A stretch of DNA of 60,000 nt from Symsagittifera roscoffensis (Eukaryota; Xenacoelomorpha; Acoela; Convolutidae): the NCBI RefSeq assembly GCF_963678635.1, contig NC_087063.1:48683220-48743219 (forward strand), read 5' to 3'. How positions within the stretch are numbered: position 1 is the first letter of the stretch; each line of letters starts with the position of its first letter. The position numbers and the translations under genes are program-made. Below the pieces are notes generated by a model that worked only from the letters and a program-made list of their open reading frames with translations, had not been told where the DNA came from and ran no database searches. Positions 41,940 through 52,563 of the stretch are shown piece by piece.

Positions 41940-44853
41940 TAACCACAGAAATTATCTACATATACGATAGATACACAAAAAAAAACAATCGGATATATAA
42001 CGTTTACAATCCATTCGCAGGACTATCATACACATGTATCTTTGAAAGATACTAATTTTCCAGGCCCTTCTCTTTCTCAATCTCTCAAAAACAGATCATA
42101 ACAATCCTTCCCCCCGAACAGGACCCCAGGATTTACTAGTCACATACTATGACTGTGAAGCAACTGAACAAAAACATTATATAGTTTTGCAATAAATCAA
42201 GTCACTCAATGCAAATCCGAACCACAATCAACAGAAACAACAAACATAAAAGTTAAACTTTACTCGAAAGCACGAGCTACAACACTAACAGGATATAACT
42301 CACAGCAAAATTTTTCGAAAAGAAAGTACATTGTTCTCAAGTCTCAAACGGAAATAAGAACAGACTAGATCATGAATCTTTCTACCAAAGTAATATCGAA
42401 AGACTATTACATCTCATCCCTAACGATTATAAAAACGAACTTCAACGATTGAAAATCACATCAATCAAAGGCACAACCAGAAAATTGATAATTTTTCAAG
42501 TTTTTCCAGAATCTGCACATCGAGGCGAACTTGAAAGATACCAAGGTCGTATAAAACTAGACGAAAAATTTCCCTTTCACGGAGCACAAGGAAGATTAAC
42601 TTGCGATCTTTATGATAAAAATTGGATATCACACATTGGAAAAAAAACCCTCAAATTGTAAAGCCGACACTAAAAGCAACGGATACCAAGAAATAATGTT
42701 TTTTGATTGGAAAATACAACTTGAAAAAGTATAATTAACAGAGATTTAAAAAATTAAAAGATGACACTATAATTTACCAAGGAATCAGTCTCCCTTGCAA
42801 AAACGACCAAGAATACTGCGAGCCTACTACACGAACACAAGCGAAAATTGTTTGGTTCCCCGAAGACACTTGTACCACATTTCGGGTAGCAAAAATACAC
42901 ACTAGAATGATAAAATTTCATCAAAAATACATTATTGAATCAATTCCTTATGAATATGTTAATCCTGATCAAATCAGAAAAAAATAATTTTAAATTTAGA
43001 AACATTCATAAAATAGAAAACTAATTGACACGTTCCCAAATTAACCCAGAAACGGAACTTGCATGTAAATATAACAAACCACTTTATAAAACACAAAATT
43101 CAGAGATTCTTGTCGAACACGAACAAAGTTTTGACATGAATACAGGAAAACTAATCATACATCCAATGGCAACACATCACTCAACCAGTGACGAAAATTC
43201 AAATATCCCAGTTATTCTCCTGAAAACACAGGAAACCTTGGTGGAAAAATCAAACCACAAGACAAAGACAGTACACTTTACAAGAACTATCACTAATGAA
43301 CAACACTCATTTTAGCGCAATTCACTATGACTTACACCTAGATAGACCTGATATTAGACTATACAAAAAGTAGAATTTTTCAAGAAATGTCTTTAACGGG
43401 ACTTGAAACACTCCATCAACTATGCGAACTAGAAAGAACCCAAGTTCTACAATCACTCGCACTAACAGCACTTAAAATCCTTTACGGAGGATATTAACTA
43501 TCAGGTAACAGATCAAATTTTAATGACTAGGAAAGAAACATACTATGGTTTTACACTCGTGACAAAAAAGTATCATCTTTATATGTTTTTGAAGACAAAA
43601 GATGCTATAAAAGAAGTCCATTATTCTACAAAAATAAAAAACATTTTATTGATACACTCTCCCGAAGAACTTATTTTGGGATACAGCAGTCCCATGTGGA
43701 TCAGAAAACAGCCACAGTGTAGTACAATTAAATCCTGACGAAGATTAATACTATCTTCTCACACCATATCCTACACTTATGCAACCACTAAAAAAGTTTT
43801 CACCAGAAAGCATTAGAGCTATTGCCCGCAATCCAAATATCGATTTACAATCGATCGGCATATACTCTAAATCCGACATTCAATATCTCATATTTGAACA
43901 ACAATTTCAAGAATTACTCACAAAATTAGACACAAAACAACGACAATCCATAGACCAAAACACACGCAAACTTGCAGAAACAGCAAGCTTTTCAGACATA
44001 AACGCACAAGACTACAGCGGATATTTTAAAGACATCAAAGATTACATATATTTAAACGTTAAAAAATATCGACCACAAGATATATCACCAATCAATATCT
44101 TTAGTTTTTTTAATTTGAAAAACGAAGTTTTAGCCTTTCTAGGATGGCCATATTACATCTTAGAAAGATTGACTATCTTATACGCAATGTTTAATTTTAT
44201 TGGATTTCTTTTTCTGTAATAAAAGGAATATATAACACATGCGCAATGCATATACAAAAAAAAACAGACAAGCAGAATACAGAAATACAGACAATAATAC
44301 AGACCACAAGATATATCACCATTAAATATTTTGAGTTTTGTAAATATGAAAAACGAACTTCTTGTCTTTCTAGGATGGCCCTACTGGTTTAAATTTCTTG
44401 GATTTTTTTCTCTCTATTAAAAGGAAGCTACAGAACATGCGCACACAAGTAAACAAACAAGCAAGTGTAGCACGCATACTTTTTATAGGATTCTTTGGAA
44501 TATTATCTACATCAATAAATGAAAAACTTTTAGACGCTCATATAAAAGAATACAATACCATGCTATCAAAAACACCGAATACATATGACGATTCACAAAA
44601 CAATACAAATAAAACGCCTACGGCACCACAACTACTAAACCTAAAGCATAACCATCCCTAATCAATAGCGCCAGAAAATTTCAGAAATATAGCCCTGCAG
44701 ACCTCCTATCTTCAAGATCTAATTATCGACAAAGCCCAATTTAACACATAATAACCCAACAACCTAATTTAGAAGGCACATACGAGCAAATTATAGAACA
44801 ACCACATACCACCAACTTTCGTTCTCAGAACAATCAACTTTTTAGCCCACAAT
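41940..44853 (+). pseudogene. env-like glycoprotein gene of the LTR element
   Basis: A series of frames follows pol. An ectodomain part is open at 42449-42661 (EKFPFHGAQGRLTCDLYDKNW). A Cys-bearing stretch (GISLPCKNDQEYCEP, EDTCTTFR) lies at 42770-42987. From 43381 the sequence reads LHQLCELERTQVLQSL and NILWFYTRDKK. The core 43779-44219 (QRQSIDQNTRKLAETASF) is an amphipathic helix leading to a membrane-type segment (NEVLAFLGWPYYILERL, FIGFLFL). The tail ends RSQNNQLFSPQ at TGA 44851-44853. A Cys-rich ectodomain, helical stalk and terminal membrane segment downstream of integrase is the env position and layout. Several stops and shifts inactivate it. The env family was not identified. Confidence 0.6.
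44072..44387 (+). repeat. duplicated membrane-segment codons in env
   Basis: About 84 bp (ccacaagatatatcacca…ctaggatggcc) occur at 44072-44156 and again at 44304-44387, encoding the same RPQDIS…LGWPY stretch with substitutions. The second copy is followed by a shorter hydrophobic end (FKFLGFFSLY). It probably arose by tandem duplication of about 232 bp. Confidence 0.75.
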
Positions 44854-45170
44854 GAGCCGCCAAGTTGGATCATTCCAACGCTCAATTTCTTACCCAGCCA
44901 ACCTTCAAAGCAACCTCCACATCATCCAACTTTTTGCTCTCCCTCCACCTCAATCACCTCATGATAACACTTCATCCTGCATGGATTCAAATACTAATTC
45001 AAACACAACTATATATAACTTTTTTTCCTAATTTAATAACTCCGATATCGAGACCCCCGCCAAGTTTGCCAACTCCGAACCAGCCCATCTACATTTTGCC
45101 AACCTCCTTTTTAACCTCTCCACTCCCAAATCAAACTTGAACCTCCTTCCCCTCCTTCTTCTATTTCCAA
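44854..45170 (+). pseudogene. accessory ORF directly after env, first part
   Basis: Starts in the frame of the env tail, immediately after its TGA. In the minus-strand copies the same place reads LDPSTIPFSIHLISKV; here it is degraded (LDHSNAQFLTQP) and changes frame, but the middle is readable as FNNSDIETPAKF and LLFNL. The corresponding minus copies have FNNSEVDTPDEF. An acidic motif conserved between four copies suggests a once-coding sequence. Function unknown. Confidence 0.5.
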
Positions 45171-45536
45171 TGTAAAAATCACATATTCCACCTCGACCAG
45201 TGAATATTCCGACAACAACAGCTCTTTAAATACGCAAATAGCTCACGAGCTTGATAGTTTCATAACACTTCAACAACAACTACAGCACCCTCAAAAACCA
45301 ACCATTCACCAACTCTCACAATCTATAATATCATCCAACCCATCAACCCCAACTCCCTCTTCACATTATACCCCTTCGCAAAACCCAACTTCCTCATCAA
45401 CTCCATCCTCCAGTACAAACCGAGCCCACCGAACCTTTAAAAGAAAGTTCCCCAATACTCCATTTCCCTCTAACCCAGGAACATCCAAAACATTTGCTAA
45501 TCATCCACTTCACACAGATACAAAAAAATTCTCCAA
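45171..45536 (+). pseudogene. Ser/Thr/Pro-rich accessory ORF
   Basis: One frame is readable from about 45175 (TYSTSTSEYSDNNSSLN) to about 45600: AHELDSFITLQQQLQ, then a long serine/proline-rich region and a basic part (NRAHRTFKRKF). The HELDSFIT-QQQLQ motif is shared with the minus-strand copies (HDFDNFITSQQQLQ), which supports it as coding. No domain is known. Confidence 0.45.
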
Positions 45537-46190
45537 ATGTGTTTACCCTTTTTCCCCCAGTACACATACTTTCATTCAGACCCCAATAACGAAACCCCTA
45601 ATTGTGTGAATGAGAACGTATTATACCCTACACTTTCATGGACATCATTCTATCACTTTACTAATCCACTATCACTACCATTATATAACACCCCTAATGA
45701 CAACGAACAATGCAGCACTCAACTCAATCTTTTAACAACAGCACTAACCCCAAAAAAATTCTCATACATAGGATACAAACAATCACTCATCAAATTCAGC
45801 GCACCAAAAACTAACGAATATTCTATCGACCATAACATCAAAAGACCTAACGAAAATATCTTTCTAAACGACTACCAATTTGCTAGCCCACAACCAACAG
45901 AAAAATTCTTCATTAAAACACCATACGTTTTCACCCCAACACTTTAAATAAAAAATTTGACCACGTCATTTCAACATCACTTCGTGATATTCAAGCTTAT
46001 GATTTCTACTTTAACAAAACTAACCACTTTTCACTAAACTTTCATTTCCTCACACCCAAAGAACGTGATTTGCATTGTTCACACGACGTCATGTTACGAA
46101 CTAAACAAACACACACTTCAACTAACTGTAAGTTCATCCAACATCATTACACTCAAAACACACCAGCATGACAAATTCACCATAGATATC
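45537..46190 (+). pseudogene. accessory ORF downstream of env, second part
   Basis: 45537-45947 is open (MCLPFFPQYTYFH; FYHFTNPLSLPLYN; NIFLNDYQFASPQP) and then switches frame at about 45948 to FDHVISTSLRDIQAYDFYF and LTPKERDLHCSHDVMLR, up to a TGA at about 46170. The Cys/His pattern (LHC-HD … H … C … HH) could bind metal, but this is speculation. No family recognised. Confidence 0.4.
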
Positions 46191-46239
46191 AATATATTAA
46201 CTTATTAACTCCAAATACCTCTCCCCTTTTTTTAACTTC

Positions 46240-46608
46240 ACTCTTTGTATTACAGACACTAACCTACAAGGCATCCTCTGCAAAAACGATACGATCACCC
46301 AGATGTATATATTCTGTCCCTTAACCAAAATCTTCAACGCAGACGAATTCCGCCCACTAGTCGTCCCACACGAATTCCTACAGCCCGTTGAAATCCCAAT
46401 CTTAGAATTCACCCATAACACAAGATATAATTATAAACTTTATAACCTCATTCAAAATTCACCTTATGAACTCTCACCTAGCACTGAAGAGCACAACATC
46501 ATTGAAGCTCTTCAAACTAAATACAGCATTCGTTTGTTAGGTAAATTACTAACATCATCAGAAATCTTCCACGACCTTTTTCCCCACGGATTCTTCACAG
46601 ACGAATAG
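46240..46608 (+). pseudogene. accessory ORF downstream of env, C-terminal part
   Basis: An open frame ends at TAG 46606-46608: ILEFTHNTRYNYKLYNLIQ, EEHNIIEALQTKYSIRLLGK, then SSEIFHDLFPHGFFTDE. It reads like a compact mixed α/β domain and lies in line with the preceding accessory frames after one shift, so all three parts could be one gene of about 550 codons. It is the last long frame before the 3' non-coding region. Confidence 0.4.
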
Positions 46609-48180
46609 TTAATATGAATTAATTAATTAACTAATAAATTCAAAGAAAAACTAACCATTCTTTATAAATGTTTTATTAATTCTATAGTCTTTACAGGCAC
46701 AATCATCAATCATCTACAAAAAAGAAAAACGAATTGAAAAACAGACAACTTTTTCTGGATTCATAAATTTCTATTAACCAATTTCAATAAACGAAGCAGT
46801 TAATATTCCCCATACTAACCAATAAATTGATATATAGAATTTTTCCCCTTCCAGTAAATGTTCTTACAATTGAAACTAAATTGATAATTTCAACCCCAAA
46901 CCAAGCAGTAAATTAATAATTTCAAAGTAGTATATTAATAAATGTTGCCTATAAACTTAAAAACAGTAGTAACCTTCTCAAAGACGCTTCTCTATAGTTT
47001 AAATATTCACTCGCCCACAATTGTATCCACAATCGCACAGCTCGCCCACGAAAAATTGTTTAAAAGAATGAATTTAAGTTTTAACTTTCACTGATAACAA
47101 CTCTAACCAGTTTTAACACATTTCAAACTCTCCTTTAACCCGGTTGGAAAGGAAGTATATAATAATCCAAACTAACCAACGCAAGCTTAGTAAACACCAC
47201 AAACCACAATCTAACAGCATGACCAAGAAAAGAAAACCCACGGTGCCCAAACTGAATTAACACCACCTTAGAACTGGACAAATTAGTCTTTTGAAGACTA
47301 CTTTTAAGTCTGAACACAAAAGAACAAAACACCAAAAAGCCGAAAGACAAACCCAAAACAAACAATTTGATTTTTGAGAAAAAGACACAACCAAGACAAA
47401 AGAGGAAAAACCAGTAATAAAAAAGGCACGAAAGGTTGAACTCAAACAGGACCCTCCAAAAAAGAGAGCATGAAATTATACCCTCAATCCTGGCCTAACC
47501 CACCAGAGAGGACGTCCTGACCATGCTCTATAGCCGGCCTCACCCACAGTGCTACATCCACGCTTTGTGACCCACAACTCTATTTTTGACGAGAGTTACT
47601 CAAGTGTAAGTAGCTATTAAAAAAACGAACTAAACGATAACGCTTTTGCGATAAAAACTAATTCAAGATCATAACTAAAAACAAAATTATAAAGATTTAT
47701 ATTTGTAAATAAAACAATTCAGTATATAGATAACATACGGCCCAAAGACGAGCAGCAAGGAACTTGACAACCCAATCACACTCCAACTACGGAATGGCAA
47801 AACACACCCGACATGCTGCCAACAGTCACTACACTCAACGATTTTAAAGTACGACTTGGCATCGCAGCAAAGGAAACCCATTGCAACTGAACAATGGCCA
47901 TCTCGATGTTCAAGTATACGTACAGATCCAAGTCACCCGGCACTGCATTAAAAGTCACACTATATGCCACTCCCGAACGTGATTGTACCATTGCCATTCT
48001 CTAAGATCAACCAAATCGACACTCACCACAACCGATCAGAAATCATAATTAATAAAAAAAATCATCGTGATTACCAACTCTTCTTCCAAACCAGAAAAAA
48101 AAGAATATGCTTGCAACCTCAAAAAAATCACCATCATCCATACTCTACAACAATAGAACATTGAAAAACTAAAACTCTGT
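46609..48180 (+). other. 3' region of the env-bearing element with ORF remnants
   Basis: A lysine-rich frame from ATG 47219 to TGA 47472 is cut by a TAA and a TGA (TKKRKPTVPKL … KKARKVELKQDPPKKRA). A second frame at 47810-48000 reads TTLNDFKVRLGIAAKE then, after a TGA, ISMFKYTYRSKSPGTALK. These may be degraded accessory genes. The rest is A-rich and non-coding. Confidence 0.35.
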
Positions 48181-48194
48181 AAAAGCCAGATGGG
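48181..48194 (+). promoter_or_regulatory. candidate polypurine tract
   Basis: aaaagccagatggg directly precedes the right LTR start TGGAAC. Purine-rich except for two C and one T. Confidence 0.4.
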
Positions 48195-48572
48195 TGGAAC
48201 CAGACCTAAACTACAATTTATTATTGGATATTATGCTGATATTTTATCTCTATAAAATATTGAATACTAACCAATCATACTCCATCAAACTAACAACCCA
48301 CTTATTTGTACGTGTTGAAACTACTTGTAGTTTTAACACCAGAACAATTCGAATTAAGCTTAAAATACAGTTATTCTCATTCTGGAACTAACTCGCATAT
48401 ACCGGTGTACACTTGATCTATTGAGACTAGGGGATATAAGAGTAAGATTAAGATTGGTATTAGACTAAGAAGTTGCACGAATCTATCCAGCCGAAAATAA
48501 GATATCGTGAAGAGCAGACGGTGTACTTTATCTGAAATTACTCTATGAGTAGAACCAATAGGTCATAATTCA
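48195..48572 (+). repeat. right LTR of the env-bearing element
   Basis: Matches 33018-33393. It may also serve as the left LTR of the second, diverged element whose leader resumes at 49646. Confidence 0.85.
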
Positions 48573-49645
48573 TAAAGCAGCGGACTGTTTTGTTTTGGAC
48601 TTTTTTTTCCTTCATTATATGATTTTTTTGGACTATTTTGATTGGACTGTTTTGTATGGGACTGTTTTGTATATGCACCGAAGTAAATTGGACTTTCAAC
48701 GTCTGTCTTAAATTCAAAAACGGTGGATTATGTATTGCATTGAAAATGGGTTACTAAGTAGCAAATTTTCAGAACAACAAAATTGATTTTAAATTTATTA
48801 TAATATATCACAATCAAACTTTGGTTATCTCGGTTGCTGCTTATTGCTATGTCTCATTCGTGCGTAACCTTTTCCATTTAAGTTGGGTATTTGTTCTTTC
48901 ATAGAAATTGAGAAAACATAGCAAGCAACTGAGATAAAAAAAAGTTAGTTTGCGATCTAATCAAAACGATTGAAAATGGGGTGAAAAGTTTCAAAATATG
49001 GGGTGAAAAGCTTGAAAGTCTCAATCGAGTAAAACAGTTCATAAAAAATCTCTTATCCCATCGCTCTTTGCAATTAGTGAAGCACTGAATGTTCTGACTG
49101 CCTATTAAGGTTTATGGAGCAGTTATAACAAAAAAATCATTAACAAATTAGATGTAAGAAAAGATGAAAAAAAAATTCTAAAGTTTGAAATTTTTTCTAT
49201 GAAAATCATCCCCCCACACGCCAAATAAACTACAAATAGAATAAAATTTTGCTGCTTGTAACAAATAAAAAATGGCAAATGAGCTTCTTTCGACCGATTT
49301 GGAGAGTTTCTAAGGGGGATTAAATCTCTACTTACACGTTAATAGCTCGAAATATATCGCGCGTTGATTGTCCCAAGTTGGCCAAAATGGCAATCTTTAA
49401 ACCCCGATAACTTTACAAAAAATGATCACAAAATAAACTCAGGACAACAATAGCTTTTGAATGATATCCGTCAGAAATGGTTAATTAAAAAGTCGAAATT
49501 TGTCTAAAGAAAAAAACCCATCCCGAGCACATGTATTCCGTTGATTTCGTACCGAAAGTCGGAACAACAAAACTGCTCGTATTAGGGCGGTGCTTTGAAT
49601 GTTCCGACTGCCTTCTTAGGTCTATGAGGCAAAATTAAAATAAAC
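48573..49645. other. 1.07-kb insert between the right LTR and the second leader
   Basis: Absent from the corresponding place in the first element (33394-33410). It starts with the right arm of the 15-bp inverted array and contains two related direct repeats of about 33 bp (49085 and 49594, …tgaatgttc-gactgcc…). No ORF of note. Could be a small non-autonomous element. Confidence 0.5.
48582..48675 (-). repeat. right arm: inverted copies of the 15-bp unit
   Basis: ggactgttttg units at 48582, 48630 (ggactattttg), 48644 and 48659, spaced 14-15 bp in the last three. They are the reverse complement of the left arm at 32847-32921. Confidence 0.8.
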
Positions 49646-51070
49646 AAAGAGTCTCAAACAGACCTCTACTAACTTAGATGAGCAAAAATAAAAAGAAAAA
49701 AAAGGCTACACTAAAAGATGAACCAAATTTCAAATTTAATTAGCTCTTTATCACGTGTCAATAAGTCTAATCGAACCAAACGAAATATCAGGCTGACATC
49801 AGGCCAAAATCCGAACGATAAACGCAGCCTCTATATCATGAAATGTAAAAGCAGAATTCAACAAGTAATTCCCTACAAAATGATTAATGCAGTATATTTT
49901 CTTTTACTAATTTGAATTGCACTACACAGAGCAGTGAGATTCATTCCACAGCCATATAACTCTCTATGATAGATAATTAATCTTTATATCCATACCCATT
50001 CGACTCAGATCAGTCGTCTGCCCTAAAAACTTACAAATCTGCTGTAACTTTGAAAACTTTGCTTTTTAATTTTTACATTTTATAATTTATTAGTTATTAA
50101 ATTTAATTAATTTTGTTTTATACAAATTAAAAAAATAGCTTGCTTCACGATGACTTTTTTTCTGTTATTTTTCTTGTTCATTTAAACATAGAGCATAATT
50201 CATTAAAAAAACAAATCTCCATTCAATTGAAAATCTATTTTTTTCTCATTTTATCAACCTTTAATTATCAACCATATCACGGCCTATCAATGTTTGATTT
50301 AAAACTACGTGTTTGTTCTAACCAGATCGTCTAGATTTTTCCTGGATCAATTAAGTAATTCTATTTTCCGCTATCTTTTAAAAATAGTGTCTAACGACCT
50401 CGAACATCGATTCATTTTCCTAACCTTGCATACGAACCAAGACTAAAGGATAATTTTCAAGAAAACTAAGCATTTTCTTCAAGATAAACAGTAAAAAACA
50501 TCGGTTACTCATCCTTCACTTGAGCCCTTACTCTTTATTGAACCAGGCTTAGACACAATTTAGAAATACTAAGAAATAAAACATTGTCTAAAAGCCTATT
50601 TGCGTTCTGATTGTAGCTGAACCTTGGGGATTTATTTACTATTCTCCAACCCTTGATCGCAAATCAAAACCCCATCTAAGAAGGAAAATACTTTCTTAAA
50701 TGTAAATCAGCCACTCGAGAAAGTATAAAATCTTTTTAACGAATTGATATACTTTCTAGCCAAAAATTTGGAACGACTAAGAGTTTGGTAAAAATAAAGC
50801 CCAACGCTTATGGCAAAAGTTAATTTAGGAAACAAACAAACAATAAAATTCTAGTATTGTTTAATCAAAGAAGAAAGATATGATCTTGTAATTACACCGC
50901 ACAAACAAAAATTAGATTACATTAGATCAAAAAAGCCACCGAAGAAGGGAAAAACTAATAAGCAAAAACAAAAACTTAAATCTAATTTTACCAGAACATG
51001 TAACGCAGTAAACAGTAGACAATGAATGTTAGTTTTCAAATTCGGAAGTCACAACACCATCATACAAGAA
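49646..51070 (+). mobile_element. second, diverged copy of the leader and gag start
   Basis: Begins agtctcaaacagacc, as at 33411, and stays alignable with the first element to about 51000. Strongest at 50387-50790. The gag frame opens at ATG 50810 (MAKVNLGNKQTI) and continues, with a shift, through EERYDLVITPHKQKLDYIRS to about 51000. The remainder of gag and pol is not found. It appears to share the LTR at 48195 in a tandem arrangement broken by the 1.07-kb insert. Confidence 0.65.
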
Positions 51071-51479
51071 AACAAACGGAGAATAAAAAACTTATCTATT
51101 GGCAAACCACTAAAATTATACAACTGAAATCAAGCGATACGTCATATTAAAAGTTACACGTTAACCGTAATTCCAAACAAAAAGTGATTCAGTATGAAAA
51201 AATGTTTGACAATGTTGCTATCCTTCCAATTTTCTTTAACCCAAAAAAAGACCGTCAAAATGACAAGTTTATTTTTGTCACAAAATAAATGTACCTTTCT
51301 TCCAAAAGAGAAATAGCCCATCCAGGCAAAAATTTCTGATGTAAGAAATCAAAAGACAAATACTCGATCACTATCTAGCAGGTGTAAGTAATATCAAATC
51401 ATATTATGGTATAATCACTATTGAAATCCAACCACCACATTCATCAAGCCAACCATCACAACGAATCCAAAGAGATCTT
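51071..51479. other. unrecognised segment before the inversion boundary
   Basis: Still A-rich. One partly open frame near 51190 (DNVAILPIFFNPKKDRQNDKF) has no recognised family. The composition changes to T- and G-rich at about 51480. Confidence 0.35.
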
Positions 51480-51489
51480 TAAGCTTAAT

Positions 51490-52005
51490 AATTGATAATT
51501 TTTATGGTAAAAGTTGAAACAAAATTGTTGATTCTTGCTTTGATTGATAAAAGGATTGCAATTTTTTTGCAAAACATTGCAAATATAGAGATATTGCTTA
51601 TTTTTGGATACTGCTTATATAAAAGGATTGCAAAACGTTAAATATAAAGAAATTGCTTACTGGTGATTTTGTAGGTCTTTGAGTTGAAGTTATAGATCAA
51701 GTTCAAGTTGAGTTATATCAGCTAAAAACAAAGGTAGTGTTTGAAGATTTGTCGATTTTGAAGTAGCTGTTTTTCATCTAGAGAAATCTAGAAAATTGAA
51801 TTTAGGTGTTTAAAAATATGTTTAAAATTTTGAAAATGTGTATGATGAATGTTTTTTTTTGACAATTTTGATGATATTAATTATCATTCAAAGCGTTTTT
51901 TGGAATTTTGTTTTCCTTGATATTTTAGTTTGGCTGATAAAATTTTTTTATTCCTTTTTGGGTCGATTTTTGAGAAAATTATGATCTATGACGTAAATGA
52001 TGTTT
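51490..52005 (-). other. non-coding start of unit A (3' flank of the accessory gene)
   Basis: Closely matches 54605-55089 of unit B. No frame of note. In module orientation it lies downstream of the accessory ORF. Confidence 0.5.
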
Positions 52006-52563
52006 TCAGAGGAGTCTAGATGGTGGTGGGTGATTTGGATGGTTGCGTTCCATAGGAATATGATGTGCACAGGTGGAAGCAATGTGGACAGATGGTATGG
52101 ATGATTCGGAAGTAGAAGCGGAGTGGATCAGTTGTTGAATAAATTTTGAGTTACTAGTAATTTGAAGTTGTTGCTGACTAGTAATGAAATTGTCGAAGTC
52201 ATGCTCAAGCTGTTCATCAGTAATGGAACTTGTATCACTGGAAATGAGAAAGAATAGAAGTAGCGTCTGTATGGTAAAAAGTGCAAGTGGAGTTTTCAAC
52301 AGGGGTATGAGGAATTATAGTTTGAAAAGGTGTTGGCAAAAAATAGTGGGACTAGATTCGGAATCCAAAAATTCATCGGGTGTGTCCACCTCGGAGTTAT
52401 TGAAGTTAGAGTTAATTTTAAAAACGGTTTGGGGTGAGTGATCAGAATCCATGTGTGGTGAGAAAAACTGAGTAGGGGAAAGAGGTGAGGTCAGAGATTG
52501 TGATAAAAGAGTCGTGACTTTGGAGATTAGATGGATAGAAAAGGGAATGGTTGAGGGATCCAA
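52006..52563 (-). pseudogene. unit A accessory ORF after env
   Basis: Two adjoining minus frames. 52563-52315 reads LDPSTIPFSIHLISKVTTLL and FNNSEVDTPDEFLDSESSP. 52299-52006 begins with a hydrophobic segment (FTIQTLLLFFLI) and continues HDFDNFITSQQQLQITSNS to SRLL. The frame switch between them is also seen in unit B. Both halves are conserved in at least two other copies. Acidic and Ser-rich, with one possible membrane or signal-like segment at the junction. Function unknown. Confidence 0.5.

Larger units (their letters stand above)
33018..48572 (+). mobile_element. env-bearing Ty3/gypsy LTR element, 15.55 kb, decayed
   Basis: Direct repeats of about 377 bp with TG…CA ends (about 15 differences by eye) bound a unit with a primer-binding-site-like TGG two bases after the left LTR, a 1.3-kb leader, gag, protease/RT remnants, RNase H, a gypsy-type integrase, an env-like gene and extra ORFs; a purine-rich tract abuts the right LTR. 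The coding strand is rich in A and C and poor in G. Gypsy elements are usually 5-8 kb, so 15 kb is very long even after a deletion in RT. Nearly all frames are broken. It is an old endogenous retroelement. Confidence 0.85.

Noticed and set aside
34672-47890. Reassignment of TGA to a sense codon in the element or host
   Set aside because: TGG is used normally for Trp in the same frames, some TGA positions look like Gly and others like Trp, the second gag copy has GGA, and TAA and TAG stops are present too. Decay explains it better.
47135-47997. Minus-strand ORFs of 62-76 codons in the 3' region of the env element
   Set aside because: Hydrophobic or Ser/Val-rich only because they are antisense to the A/C-rich coding strand. 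One (47776-47997) looks protein-like, but the + frame is equally plausible and fits the element's orientation.
33014-48576. Target-site duplication around the env-bearing element (ttaa versus taaa)
   Set aside because: Only 3 of 4 bases match, and the DNA right of the element appears to be a later insert, so no duplication can be claimed.
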